64,000 bases of DNA from Pseudoduganella namucuonensis (GCF_900116645.1 NZ_FPBO01000043.1:1-64000), one strand, 5' to 3'. Shown: positions 54,234 to 63,445, counted from the stretch's first letter. Made by a program: numbers and translations. Notes: generated from the letters alone by a model not told the origin.

Positions 54234-54320
54234 TTACCACACGCGGCACACTTTTTCCCCGGGCTTGACCACGGGCTGGCCCGGCTTGCACGAGAAGGCC
54301 TGGGCGAACTCCGGCAGGTG
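54234..54320 (-). pseudogene. Remnant of an M13 (neprilysin/PepO) metallopeptidase C-terminus
   Basis: About 27 codons on the minus strand read LPEFAQAFSCKPGQPVV, then KPGEKVCRVW and a stop. This is the conserved C-terminal end of bacterial M13 peptidases, including the terminal CxVW. Upstream of it the frame runs into the cobA 3' region and no HExxH catalytic motif is present. So only the tail of a lost gene remains. Confidence 0.65.
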
Positions 54321-54346
54321 CCGGCCATGGCGTGGAGAAGTGGGGG

Positions 54347-55075
54347 TTACGGACCGTCCGCCGCCTGGTGCGGACGGGCGGCCATGGCGTGGCCCAGCAT
54401 GACCAGCACCGGGCCGTGCGCCGCGTCCAGGCCGTGCGCCAGTTGGGCCAGCGTGATGCGCACGACGCGCTGGTCGGGACGGCTGACGTTCTCGATGACG
54501 ACCACCGGGGTCTCGGGCTCGCGCCCCTGCGCCAGCAGGCGTTCGGCGGTGATGATGGCTTCCCGGCCGCCCATGTACTGCACCAGCGTGTCGCTGTCGG
54601 GCATGTCGGTTTCCTCGGCGTGTTCGGGCGCCGTGCTGGAGGTGAAGAAGGCGACGCTGCGCGCCACGCCGCGCTTGGTCAGCGGCTGCTTGGTGGCCGC
54701 CGCCGCCGCGACGGCGGTCGTGATGCCGGGCACCACCTCCACCTCGATGCCGGCCTCCTCCAGCGCGCGCAATTCCTCGTCCGCGCGGCCGAACAGCATC
54801 GGGTCGCCGCCCTTCAGGCGCACCACCAGCTTGAAGCGGCCGGCGTTGTCCACCAACTGCTGGTTGATGACGGTTTGCGCGGTGGAGCGCTGGCCCGAGC
54901 GCTTGCCGACCGGGATCTTCAGCGCCTGCGGGCACAGCTCCAGCATTTCCTCGGTCACCAGCGCGTCGTGCAGCACGACTTCGGCTTGCGCCAGCAGGCG
55001 CGCGCCGCGCAGGGTGATCAGGTCCTGGGCGCCGGGACCTGCGCCGATGAGGTAGACCTTGCCGAGTTGGGACAT
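54347..55075 (-). CDS. cobA: Uroporphyrinogen-III C-methyltransferase
   Basis: 242 residues. SUMT motifs GKVYLIGAGPGAQDLITLRG, VRLKGGDPMLFGRADEE, EVVPGITTAVAAAA. Makes precorrin-2 for siroheme. It lacks the CysG N-terminal dehydrogenase/chelatase domain, so later steps need other enzymes (SirB is nearby). Last gene of the cys cluster; separated from cysN by a palindrome. Confidence 0.92.
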   Translation of the reverse strand: MSQLGKVYLIGAGPGAQDLITLRGARLLAQAEVVLHDALVTEEMLELCPQALKIPVGKRSGQRSTAQTVINQQLVDNAGRFKLVVRLKGGDPMLFGRADEELRALEEAGIEVEVVPGITTAVAAAAATKQPLTKRGVARSVAFFTSSTAPEHAEETDMPDSDTLVQYMGGREAIITAERLLAQGREPETPVVVIENVSRPDQRVVRITLAQLAHGLDAAHGPVLVMLGHAMAARPHQAADGP

Positions 55076-55113
55076 GCTGGTGCTCCATTAAAGATATATA
55101 CGTTGAAACTAAA

Positions 55114-55145
55114 GGGGCCAGGCCGCGCGTCGCGAACCTGGCCCC
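55114..55145. repeat. Palindrome GGGGCCAGG ... CCTGGCCCC between cysN and cobA
   Basis: 9-bp outer arms plus an inner CGCG-CGT-CGCG hairpin. It shares GGGGCCAGG with the 25170-25210 palindrome. It may lower read-through from cysN into cobA. Confidence 0.65.
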
Positions 55146-55165
55146 GGGTACTGGCGCGTGTCCGC

Positions 55166-56485
55166 TTAGTCGGCGAGGCGGATCATGCCGGCGGCGACCG
55201 TCTGGTGCGTGACCTCGTCGATCAGGATGAAGGCGCCGGTGGCGCGGCTGCCGGTGTAGTCGTCGGCCGCCAGCGGCTGCTGCACGGTCAGCGAGATGCG
55301 CGCCACGTCGTTCAGCTTGAGCGCGTCCGCGTCGCTGCGCTGCTGGGTGTTGATGTCCAGCAGGGACTCGATCTTGGTGATCTTGGCGGCGGTCTGCTTG
55401 GTGCCGTGCTTGATCCAGTACTTGCGGCGCACGTCCAGCGCGTCCTCCGACAGCCAGCACACGTCCGCGTTCAGGTTCTTCAGCAGGGTGGCCGGCTGCT
55501 CGCTGGAGGACAGCATGTCGCCGCGCGAGATGTCCAGGTACTCCTCCAGCAGCAGGGTCACGGACTGGCCGGCGCTGGCCGACTGGTGCGAGCCCTCGAA
55601 GGTCAGGATGTCCTTGACGGTGGCGCTCTTGCCCGAGGGCTGCACCACCAGCTTGTCGCCCACCTTCACGTTGCCGGCCTCGATGCGGCCCATGTAGCCG
55701 CGGAAGTCGTTGGCCTCGTGGCCGTTGTGGCGCGCCACCAGCTGCACCGGGAAGCGGAACGGCGCGTGGTGCGACTCGTCGTACACGGACAGCGACTCGA
55801 GCAGCTCGATCAGGGTCGGGCCCTGGTACCAGGGCATGTTCTCGCCCGCGTCCACCACGTTGTCGCCGGTCAGGGCCGACAGCGGGATCGGGGTGATGTC
55901 CTTCAGGCCCAGCGTCGCGGCGAACTCGCCGTAGGCCTTGACGATGCGGTCGTAGATGGCCTGGTCGTAGTCCACCAGGTCCATCTTGTTGACGGCCACG
56001 ACCACGTGCTCGATCTGCAGCAGGTGGGCGATGGTGGAGTGGCGCTTGGTCTGGATCAGCAGGTCCACGCCGCCGTCCTCGCGCAGCTTCACTTTCGACA
56101 CGTCGATCAGGATGATCACCGCGTCGGCGGTCGATGCGCCGGTCACCATGTTGCGGGTGTACTGCTCGTGGCCCGGGGTGTCGGCGATGATGAACTTGCG
56201 CTTGGGCGTGGCGAAGTAGCGGTAGGCCACGTCGATGGTGATGCCCTGTTCGCGTTCTGCCTCCAGGCCGTCGGTCAGCAGCGACAGGTCGATGGTGTCG
56301 CCCACGGTGCGCTTGTTCTTGGCGCGCGACACGGCGGCCAGCTGGTCGGCGAAGATGCCCTTGCTGTCGAACAGCAGGCGGCCGATCAGGGTGCTCTTGC
56401 CGTCATCCACGGAGCCGGCGGTGATGAAACGCAGCAGACCGCGTTCGGACAGGTTTTGACCGTTGTTTTCAATGCGTGCGTTCAT
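55166..56485 (-). CDS. cysN: Sulfate adenylyltransferase subunit 1 (GTPase)
   Basis: 439 residues. EF-Tu-like GTPase: P-loop GSVDDGKSTLIGRLL, DTPGHEQYTRNM, NKMD. Regulatory partner of CysD in ATP sulfurylase; GTP hydrolysis drives APS formation. Not fused to CysC (APS kinase), consistent with an APS-reducing route. The start overlaps the cysD stop by one base (TGATG). Confidence 0.95.
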   Translation of the reverse strand: MNARIENNGQNLSERGLLRFITAGSVDDGKSTLIGRLLFDSKGIFADQLAAVSRAKNKRTVGDTIDLSLLTDGLEAEREQGITIDVAYRYFATPKRKFIIADTPGHEQYTRNMVTGASTADAVIILIDVSKVKLREDGGVDLLIQTKRHSTIAHLLQIEHVVVAVNKMDLVDYDQAIYDRIVKAYGEFAATLGLKDITPIPLSALTGDNVVDAGENMPWYQGPTLIELLESLSVYDESHHAPFRFPVQLVARHNGHEANDFRGYMGRIEAGNVKVGDKLVVQPSGKSATVKDILTFEGSHQSASAGQSVTLLLEEYLDISRGDMLSSSEQPATLLKNLNADVCWLSEDALDVRRKYWIKHGTKQTAAKITKIESLLDINTQQRSDADALKLNDVARISLTVQQPLAADDYTGSRATGAFILIDEVTHQTVAAGMIRLAD

Positions 56486-57432
56486 CAGAAGTAACCTGCT
56501 TTCTTACGTTTTTCCATGGAGGCTTCGGAGGTCTGATCGTCCATCCGGGTGGCGCCGCGTTCAGTGATCTGGGTGATGGCGGTTTCGGCGATGATGGCCT
56601 CCACCGTCGCCGCGTCCGACGACACCGGGCAGGTGCACGAGATGTCGCCCACGGTGCGGAAGCGCACCACCTGGGTTTCGACGGTCTCGCCGTCGCGCGG
56701 CGGGGTCAGGTCGGTCAGCGGCACCAGCAGGCCGTTGCGCGGGATCACCTGGCGCTCGTGCGCGAAGTAGATCGGCGGCAGTTCCAGCTTCTCGCGGGCG
56801 ATGTACTGCCACACGTCCAGCTCGGTCCAGTTCGAGATCGGGAACACGCGCATGTTCTCGCCCGGATGCACGCGGGTGTTATACAGGTCCCACAGTTCCG
56901 GACGCTGGGCCTTCGGGTCCCACTGGCCGAACTCGTCGCGGAAGGAGAAGATGCGCTCCTTGGCGCGGGCCTTCTCCTCGTCGCGGCGGGCGCCGCCGAT
57001 GCAGGCGTCGAAGCCGTGCTCGGCGATGGTTTCCAGCAGCGTCACGGCCTGGGCCGCGTTGCGCGAATCGGTCTGCGGGTTGCGCAGGCGCACGGTGCCC
57101 TTCTTGATCGAGTCCTCCACCGAGCCCACGATCAGGCGCTCGCCCAGTTCGGCCACGCGCTTGTCGCGGAAGGTGATCACTTCCTGGAAGTTGTGGCCGG
57201 TGTCGATGTGCACCAGCGGGAACGGGAACTTGCCCGGACGGAATGCCTTTTCGGCCAGGCGCAGCAAGACCACGGAGTCCTTGCCGCCCGAGAACAGCAG
57301 GGCGGGGTTGGTGCATTCGGCGGCGACTTCGCGCAGGATGTGGATCGCTTCCGATTCCAGCACATCCAGGTGGCGCGAGTTCACGTCGTCCAGGCCGCCG
57401 GCAGCGGCTTGTTTCTCAAGCGGAGCATTCAT
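56485..57432 (-). CDS. cysD: Sulfate adenylyltransferase subunit 2
   Basis: 315 residues. PP-loop ATP pyrophosphatase motif FSGGKDSVVLLRLA, then HIDTGHNFQEVI and RRDEEKARAKERIFSFRD. Adenylylates sulfate to APS with CysN. 38 bp after cysH. Confidence 0.95.
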   Translation of the reverse strand: MNAPLEKQAAAGGLDDVNSRHLDVLESEAIHILREVAAECTNPALLFSGGKDSVVLLRLAEKAFRPGKFPFPLVHIDTGHNFQEVITFRDKRVAELGERLIVGSVEDSIKKGTVRLRNPQTDSRNAAQAVTLLETIAEHGFDACIGGARRDEEKARAKERIFSFRDEFGQWDPKAQRPELWDLYNTRVHPGENMRVFPISNWTELDVWQYIAREKLELPPIYFAHERQVIPRNGLLVPLTDLTPPRDGETVETQVVRFRTVGDISCTCPVSSDAATVEAIIAETAITQITERGATRMDDQTSEASMEKRKKAGYF

Positions 57433-57470
57433 TTGAACTAACCTATTCTGTTTATTCTAGTGGCCGGCAT

Positions 57471-58199
57471 TCACGCGGCCACGGATTTAATGCGTATCAG
57501 TTTGCCATCGACCACGTGCAGACCGCATTCCTTCGATTCCGGGTTTTCCCACCACCAGCGGCCGGCGCGCACATCCTCGCCCGGTTCGATGGCGCGGGTG
57601 CAGGGCGCGCAGCCGATCGACGGATAGCCCTGGTCGTGCAACGCATTGTACGGCACGTTGTTGGCCTTGATATAGTCCCAGACGTCCTGCTCGGACCAGT
57701 CGGCCAACGGGTTGAACTTGGTCATGAAGTGGGCCGGATCGTCCTCCTCCACCATCAGCGAGCTGCGGGTGGCCGCCTGCGCGCGGCGCTGGCCCGTGAC
57801 CCAGGCCTGGTTCCCGGCCAAGGCGCGGCCCAGCGGCTCGACCTTGCGGATGCGGCAGCATTCCTTGCGCATCTCCACGCTGTCGTAGAAGGCGTTCAGG
57901 CCGTTCCGCGCCACGTAGGCGTCCACCGCCGCGGTTTCCGGACGGTACAGCGTGATGTCGTAGCCGTAGGTTTCCTTGACCTTGTCCACCATCGCCAGCG
58001 TTTCCGCGTGCAGGCGGCCCGTTTCCAGCGAAAAGATGGTGATCGGGAGCTGGGACTTCAAAATCAGGTCGGTCAGCACCATGTCCTCGGCCGCCAGGCT
58101 GGAGGCGAACACCGCCGGCGTGAAATCGCGGACGATGCGCTCCAGCGTCTGCCGGGTGGCGGCGACCAGGGCGAGTTGCTCGTTGCTTAGCTGGCTCAT
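57471..58199 (-). CDS. cysH: Adenylyl-sulfate reductase (APS-type CysH, with Fe-S cysteines)
   Basis: 242 residues. The catalytic C-terminal ECGLH (Cys225) is present, as are Cys114-Cys115 and Cys197-x-x-Cys200, the four ligands of the [4Fe-4S] cluster found in APS reductases but absent in E. coli PAPS reductase. It should therefore act on APS directly, agreeing with the absence of cysC. Thioredoxin is the usual reductant. 16 bp after the DUF934 gene. Confidence 0.93.
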   Translation of the reverse strand: MSQLSNEQLALVAATRQTLERIVRDFTPAVFASSLAAEDMVLTDLILKSQLPITIFSLETGRLHAETLAMVDKVKETYGYDITLYRPETAAVDAYVARNGLNAFYDSVEMRKECCRIRKVEPLGRALAGNQAWVTGQRRAQAATRSSLMVEEDDPAHFMTKFNPLADWSEQDVWDYIKANNVPYNALHDQGYPSIGCAPCTRAIEPGEDVRAGRWWWENPESKECGLHVVDGKLIRIKSVAA

Positions 58200-58215
58200 T
58201 GGGCTGGCTCCGTCC

Positions 58216-58773
58216 TCAGATGCCGAAGCCGACGTCGCCGGTCTCGGCGTGGCCCCCGACGCGGACGTGGCGGCGGAACAGCGGCGCCTTCTGGTCGACG
58301 GAGGCCGAATAGGTCTCGGAGAAGTCGGACAGGCCCTTGAGCGCGTCCTCGATGCTGCGGTCCGGACGGGTGGCGAAGGCGTTGAAGCCCACGCGCTGCA
58401 TCGAGAACAGCTGGTCGCGCAGCACGTCGCCGATGGCGCGCAGTTCGCCGGTGTAACCCAGGCGCATGCGCAGGTTGTAGGCGATCGAATAGCCGCGGCC
58501 GTCGGTGAATTTGGGGAAGTCGACCGCCACCAGGGCGAACTGGTCGAACTGGCCCTTCAGCGTTTCCGGACGCTCGTCGCTGGCGATCCAGACGCCGATC
58601 TCGCCGGCGGCGGCGCGCGCGGCCAGGGCCTCGCCCTGCGCCAGCCAGGCGGCCAGCGGCACGATCACCTTGCCGGCCGGGATTGCCAGCGCGGCCGCGT
58701 CTTGACCTTCCTCGGCGCGCAGCACGGTCCAGTCGTCGGCGACGATCTCGCGGTTCTTGATAATCTTAGACAT
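58216..58773 (-). CDS. DUF934 protein of the sulfite reductase operon
   Basis: 185 residues from ATG 58773 (MSKIIKNREIVADDWTVLRAEEG), overlapping the cysI stop; an ATG at 58779 is too close to the GGGAGAGG ribosome site. DUF934 is regularly found next to cysI in bacteria lacking cysJ and is suggested to help sulfite reduction; the mechanism is not established. Motifs FPKFTDGRGYS, LRMRLGYTGELRAIGDVLRDQ are typical of the family. Confidence 0.9.
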   Translation of the reverse strand: MSKIIKNREIVADDWTVLRAEEGQDAAALAIPAGKVIVPLAAWLAQGEALAARAAAGEIGVWIASDERPETLKGQFDQFALVAVDFPKFTDGRGYSIAYNLRMRLGYTGELRAIGDVLRDQLFSMQRVGFNAFATRPDRSIEDALKGLSDFSETYSASVDQKAPLFRRHVRVGGHAETGDVGFGI

Positions 58774-60454
58774 ACTCATCCTCTCCCACCAGGCGGCCGG
58801 CATCGACGATCGGCGTGGCGTAAACAAATTCCTTGAACGGCGCGACGCCCAGGCGCGTGGCGGTATCGATGAAGCGTTCGCCGTCGATACGGTCGCGTAC
58901 ATACACTTGCAGGATGCGGCCGATCACTTCCGGCATTTGCAGCGCGGAGAACGACGGCCCGATGATCTTGCCGATGGCCGAGCTGTTGCCCTGCGCGCCG
59001 CCGACCGACACCTGGTACCACTCGCTGCCGTCCTTGTCCACGCCCAGGATGCCGATGTTGCCGACGTGGTGGTGGCCGCAGGCGTTGATGCAGCCCGAGA
59101 TGTTCAGTTCGATCTCGCCGATGTCGTGCTGGAAGTCCAGATTGTCGAAGCGTTCCGCGATGGCGGCCGCGATCGGCAGCGACTTGGCGTTGGCCAGCGA
59201 GCAGAAGTCGCCGCCGGGGCAGCAGATCATGTCGGTCAGCAGGCCGATGTTCGGCGTGGCCAGGCCGTGGGCCTTGGCTTCCTGCCACAGCGCGAACAGC
59301 TGCGTTTGCTCGACGTCGGCCAGCACGATGTTCTGCTCGTGCGTGACGCGCAGTTCGCCGAAGCTGTAGCGGTCGGCCAGCTCGGCCATGAAGTCCATCT
59401 GCTCGGCGGTGGCGTCGCCCGGCGGCACGCCGGTCTTCTTCAGCGACAGCACCACGGCCGCGTAGCCGGGCTGCTTGTGCGCCTTGACGTTGCGCTTGAG
59501 CCAGTTGGCGTAGGCCTTGTTGTCGGCGGCCTGGGACTGGTCGATGTCGGCCAGCTGCTTGTACGGATGCGGCTGGAAATAGGCGATCACGCGCTCCATC
59601 TCTTCCAGCGTCAGCGTCTGGGCGCTATCCTTCAGGTCGGTCCATTCCTCTTCCACCTGGCGCGCGAACTCCTCGGCGCCGATGGCTTTCAGCAGGATCT
59701 TGATGCGGGCCTTGTACTTGTTGTCGCGGCGGCCGTACTGGTTGTACACGCGCATCACCGCCTCGATGTAGGTCAGCAGGTGTTCGCGCGGCAGGAACTC
59801 GCGGATCACGGTGCCCAGGATCGGGGTGCGGCCCATGCCGCCGCCGACCATGACCTTGAAGCCGATCTCGCCGGCCTCGTTGTACACCACGGTCAGGCCG
59901 ATGTCGTGCACGGCGATGGCGGCGCGGTCTTCCTTGGCGCCGTTGACGGCGACCTTGAACTTGCGCGGCAGCGCGATGAACTCGGGGTGGAAGGTCGACC
60001 ACTGGCGCAGGATTTCGCAGTAGGGGCGCGGATCGATGATCTCGTCCGCCGCCACGCCGGCGTATTCGTCGGTGGTGGTGTTGCGGATGCAGTTGCCCGA
60101 GGTCTGGTTGGCGTGCATCTCCACCGACGCCAGGTCGGCCAGGATGTCCGGGGTCTGTTCCAGCTCCACCCAGTTGAACTGGATGTTCTGGCGGGTGGTG
60201 AAGTGGCCGTAGCCGCGGTCGTACTTGCGCGCGATATGGGCGAACATGCGCATCTGCTTGCTCGCCAGCAGGCCGTAGGGAACGGCGATGCGCAGCATGT
60301 AGGCGTGGCGCTGCATGTACAGGCCGTTCTGCAGGCGCAGCGGCAGGAATTCGGCTTCGCTCAGCTCATCGGACAGACGGCGGCGCACCTGGTCGCGGTA
60401 CTGGGCGATGCGCTCCCGCACGATGAGATGGTCATATTGATCGTATTGATACAT
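58766..60454 (-). CDS. cysI: Sulfite reductase hemoprotein (nitrite/sulfite reductase family)
   Basis: 562 residues from ATG 60454 (MYQYDQYDHLIVRERIAQYRDQVRRRL). Two ferredoxin-like and two siroheme-binding half-domains; cluster/siroheme ligands in CCPGGDFCSLA and SGCINACGHHH. Reduces sulfite to sulfide with six electrons. No cysJ flavoprotein is encoded nearby, so electrons probably come from ferredoxin or a DUF934-linked route (inference). First gene of the operon, divergent from cysB. Confidence 0.93.
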   Translation of the reverse strand: MYQYDQYDHLIVRERIAQYRDQVRRRLSDELSEAEFLPLRLQNGLYMQRHAYMLRIAVPYGLLASKQMRMFAHIARKYDRGYGHFTTRQNIQFNWVELEQTPDILADLASVEMHANQTSGNCIRNTTTDEYAGVAADEIIDPRPYCEILRQWSTFHPEFIALPRKFKVAVNGAKEDRAAIAVHDIGLTVVYNEAGEIGFKVMVGGGMGRTPILGTVIREFLPREHLLTYIEAVMRVYNQYGRRDNKYKARIKILLKAIGAEEFARQVEEEWTDLKDSAQTLTLEEMERVIAYFQPHPYKQLADIDQSQAADNKAYANWLKRNVKAHKQPGYAAVVLSLKKTGVPPGDATAEQMDFMAELADRYSFGELRVTHEQNIVLADVEQTQLFALWQEAKAHGLATPNIGLLTDMICCPGGDFCSLANAKSLPIAAAIAERFDNLDFQHDIGEIELNISGCINACGHHHVGNIGILGVDKDGSEWYQVSVGGAQGNSSAIGKIIGPSFSALQMPEVIGRILQVYVRDRIDGERFIDTATRLGVAPFKEFVYATPIVDAGRLVGEDEYV

Positions 60455-60642
60455 ATCGTTCCTAAAAAAAACGCTGGCGCCAGGGGCTGGCTCTTTCAAA
60501 GTATCCCAAACTAGCCGCAATGGTAATAAACTCCTGCTTTATTCCAAACTACTTACTCTTTATTTGCTTATATGCGTATTGGGTATAAGCATCAGCGTAA
60601 AATAGCGGATGGAACGCCACCACCAGATCCCGAGAACAATAA
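60455..60642. promoter_or_regulatory. Divergent cysI / cysB control region
   Basis: 188 bp, AT-rich. Contains GCTTATA-N11-TATAAGC (60566-60572 and 60584-60590), a 7-bp inverted repeat of LysR-regulator size. A CysB site is expected here because CysB commonly activates cys promoters; assignment of this repeat is inferred. Confidence 0.5.
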
Positions 60643-61584
60643 ATGAATCTTCACCAACTGCGGTTCGTCCGTGAAGCGGTACGCCAGAACTACAACCTGA
60701 CGGACGCCGCGAAAGCCTTGTTCACCTCCCAGCCGGGTGTCTCCAAGGCCATTATCGAGCTGGAAGAGGAACTGGGCGTCGACATCTTCACCCGCCACGG
60801 CAAGCGGATCCGGGGCCTCACCGAGCCCGGCCGCCTGGTGCTGGAGTCCGTCGAGCTTATCATGCAGGAGATCGACAGCCTGAAACGCATCGGCAAGGAA
60901 TACGCGGCGCAGGACAGCGGCAGCTTCACCATCGCCACCACCCACACCCAGGCGCGCTACACCCTGCCCAAGGTGGTGCAGGCCTTCATGGTGAAATTCC
61001 CCAAGGTGCGCTTGTCTTTATTGCAAGGAAACCCGCGCCAGATCGCCGAGATGGTGCAGCGCGACCAGGCCGACCTGGCGATCGCCACCGAATCGATCGC
61101 CGGGGTTGAAAACCTGGTCACCTTGCCATGTTATCAATGGGAACACGTGGTGGTGGTGCCGCCCGACCATCCGCTGCTCAAATCGAAGGCGATCACGCTG
61201 GAAGAGATTGCGGCTTTCCCGCTGATCACCTACGATGGCGCCTTCGCCGGCCGCAGCAAGATCGACCACGCCTTTTCGCTGCGCGGCCTGAAACCGGACA
61301 TCCTGCTGGAAGCCATCGACGCGGACGTCATCAAGACCTATGTGGAACTGGGCATGGGCATCGGCATCATCGCCGGCATGGCCTTCGACTCCGAGCGCGA
61401 CCGCAGCCTGCGCGCCATCTCGGCCGGCCACCTGTTCGGCATGAACGTGTCGCGCGTGGCTGTCAAGCAGGGCGCCTACCTGCGCAGTTACATCTACACA
61501 TTCATCGAGCTGCTCGCCCCGACGCTCAACCGCAAGTTGATCGAACAGGCCATGAGTGGTGAAAAAGACAATTACGAGCTGTAA
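60643..61584 (+). CDS. cysB: CysB/Cbl-type LysR regulator
   Basis: 313 residues. N-terminal HTH (MNLHQLRFVREAVRQNYNLTDAAKALFTSQPGVSKAIIELEEELGV) and inducer domain with TTHTQARYTLP (ligand-binding Thr residues of CysB) and DADVIKTYVELGMGIGI. Controls sulfur assimilation in response to O-acetylserine in the family. Divergent from the cys operon. Confidence 0.93.
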   Translation: MNLHQLRFVREAVRQNYNLTDAAKALFTSQPGVSKAIIELEEELGVDIFTRHGKRIRGLTEPGRLVLESVELIMQEIDSLKRIGKEYAAQDSGSFTIATTHTQARYTLPKVVQAFMVKFPKVRLSLLQGNPRQIAEMVQRDQADLAIATESIAGVENLVTLPCYQWEHVVVVPPDHPLLKSKAITLEEIAAFPLITYDGAFAGRSKIDHAFSLRGLKPDILLEAIDADVIKTYVELGMGIGIIAGMAFDSERDRSLRAISAGHLFGMNVSRVAVKQGAYLRSYIYTFIELLAPTLNRKLIEQAMSGEKDNYEL

Positions 61585-61587
61585 ATC

Positions 61588-62238
61588 ATGAATTCCCTAC
61601 AAAAATACTATGCGCAGTGCGCGCTCACTTACGACGACATCTACGAGCAGGAGGAGCGCCAGGACGACCTGGAGGAGCTGCAGGCCCGCGTCGCCGAGCT
61701 GCTGAGCGGCCACACGGTGCTGGAACTGGCCTGCGGCAGCGGCTACTGGACCGAATACGCCGCCATCGGCGCGAAGGCGATCACGGCCATCGACAGTAGC
61801 GCGGAAATGCTGGCCCTGGCGGCCGAGCGCGAGCTGGACGAGGACGTGGTGCGCTTCGAGCTGGCCGACGCCATGACGCTGCCGGACGACGTGGCGCCGG
61901 GCCAGTACACCGCCTGTTTCGCGGCCGGCTGGTGGTCGCACGTGGGCCGCGCCGCGCAGGACAAGTACCTGGCGCTGCTGCGCGCCAAGCTGGGCAAGGA
62001 CGTGCTGCTGGTGCTGCTGGACAGCTGCCACGTGGAGGGCGTCAGCATGCCGATCGCCCGCACCGACGCGGACGGCAACACCTACCAGTTCCGCCTGACT
62101 GCGGACGGCGCGCGCCACGAGATCATGAAGAACTACCCCAGCGACAGCTTCATCCGCAAGCGCCTGGCCACGGCCGCGCGTGACGTGCGGGTGAACCGCC
62201 TGGAGTACTATTGGATCGCCACCGCCCGCCTGAAGTAG
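61588..62238 (+). CDS. Class I SAM-dependent methyltransferase
   Basis: 216 residues, 3 bp after cysB and so likely co-transcribed. Motif I LELACGSGYWTEYAA, motif II IDSSAEMLALAA, and ELADAMTLPDDV. Small-molecule-type methyltransferase; substrate unknown. Location beside cysB could suggest a sulfur-linked role, but that is speculative. Confidence 0.85.
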   Translation: MNSLQKYYAQCALTYDDIYEQEERQDDLEELQARVAELLSGHTVLELACGSGYWTEYAAIGAKAITAIDSSAEMLALAAERELDEDVVRFELADAMTLPDDVAPGQYTACFAAGWWSHVGRAAQDKYLALLRAKLGKDVLLVLLDSCHVEGVSMPIARTDADGNTYQFRLTADGARHEIMKNYPSDSFIRKRLATAARDVRVNRLEYYWIATARLK

Positions 62239-62344
62239 GCGCCGGGGAGTAACTTTTATTGCTGATGTCATATTGTTGAAGCATTTGTTAGGCAAGATTC
62301 GCCCCGTCAAGTTTTCAAGCGACTCTTTCCTCAACAACCAGACA

Positions 62345-63445
62345 ATGGAACATCAAGTGAAAAAACTTACCCTGGCAGCACTGCTTTTCGGCGCGTTCTC
62401 GGCATCGGCGTATGCGCAATCGAACGTGACCATCTACGGTCTGGTCGACGCCGGCCTGGTGCGTGAAAGCGGCGGCGCCGCCGGCAGCGTGACCAAAGTC
62501 ACGAGCGGCATCGGCGGCCAGTCGCGCCTCGGCTTCCGCGGCGTGGAAGACCTGGGCAACGGCCTGCAAGCCGTGTTCACCCTGGAAAACGGCTTCAAGG
62601 CCGACGACGGCACCATGGACAACACCACCAGCGCGCTGTTCAACCGCCAGGCCTACGTCGGCCTGAAGAGCAAGGAACTGGGCCAGCTCACCCTCGGCCG
62701 TCAGTACACCATGCTGTACAACGCCCTGAGCAAAGTGGCCGACCCGTTCGGCGCAGGCTACGCCGGCTCGACCAAGAACCTGTTCGCCACCGCCGGCGCC
62801 AATACCCGCGTCAGCAACGCGCTGGTGTACGCCAGCCCGGTGGTGTCCGGCTTCTCCGCCGAACTGCTGTACGCGCTGGGCGAGCAGGCCGGCAGCAACA
62901 AGGCCGGCCGCCAGATCGGCCTGGGCCTGGGCTATGCGCAGGGTCCGCTGAACGTCACCCTGGCGCACAACAAGCGCAACCAGGACACCGCCGCCGTCGG
63001 CACCACGCCCGCCGTTATCCGCGATGAAGCCAAGAACACGCTGCTGGCCGCCAACTACGACTTCAAGGTCGTGAAGGCCTATTTCGGCTACGCCTGGAAC
63101 AAGGGCCTGAACAGCTCGCCGCTGCCGGTGGCCAACGCCTTCGGCTTCCGCGTCGCCCCCGTCGCGTCGACCGACAGCAACGACCTGGTGGCCGGTGTGA
63201 ACGTGCCGGTCGGCACCGGCAACCTGCTGGCCTCCTACAGCCGCAAGGACGACAAGACCGTGCGCAACCAGGACGCCGACCAGTGGGCCGTGGGTTACCT
63301 GTACCCGCTGTCGAAGCGCACCAGCACCTATGTCGCATACGCCCGTATCAAGAACAAGAACGGCGCCGGCTACACCGTGGGCAACAACAACGAGGCCGGC
63401 AGCGGCGACAGCGCCTTCAACCTCGGCATCCGCCACGCGTTCTAA
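62345..63445 (+). CDS. OmpC-type outer-membrane porin
   Basis: 366 residues from ATG 62345; a GTG at 62357 (then KKLTLAALL) is an equally plausible start because it begins a typical signal peptide and has GGA 8 nt upstream. Signal peptide to ASAYA|QSNVTIYGLVDAGLV, 16-strand porin pattern (GSRLGFRGVEDLGNGLQAVF-type, FNRQAYVGLKSKELGQLTLGRQ), and a C-terminal Phe (LGIRHAF) for BAM recognition. General diffusion porin of the betaproteobacterial type. Confidence 0.93.
   Translation: MEHQVKKLTLAALLFGAFSASAYAQSNVTIYGLVDAGLVRESGGAAGSVTKVTSGIGGQSRLGFRGVEDLGNGLQAVFTLENGFKADDGTMDNTTSALFNRQAYVGLKSKELGQLTLGRQYTMLYNALSKVADPFGAGYAGSTKNLFATAGANTRVSNALVYASPVVSGFSAELLYALGEQAGSNKAGRQIGLGLGYAQGPLNVTLAHNKRNQDTAAVGTTPAVIRDEAKNTLLAANYDFKVVKAYFGYAWNKGLNSSPLPVANAFGFRVAPVASTDSNDLVAGVNVPVGTGNLLASYSRKDDKTVRNQDADQWAVGYLYPLSKRTSTYVAYARIKNKNGAGYTVGNNNEAGSGDSAFNLGIRHAF

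Noticed and set aside
54234..55460. 408-codon open frame on the minus strand spanning cobA and the cysN 3' end
   Set aside because: Most of it is an alternative frame of cobA and cysN; only the last 27 or so codons show meaningful similarity (M13 remnant).
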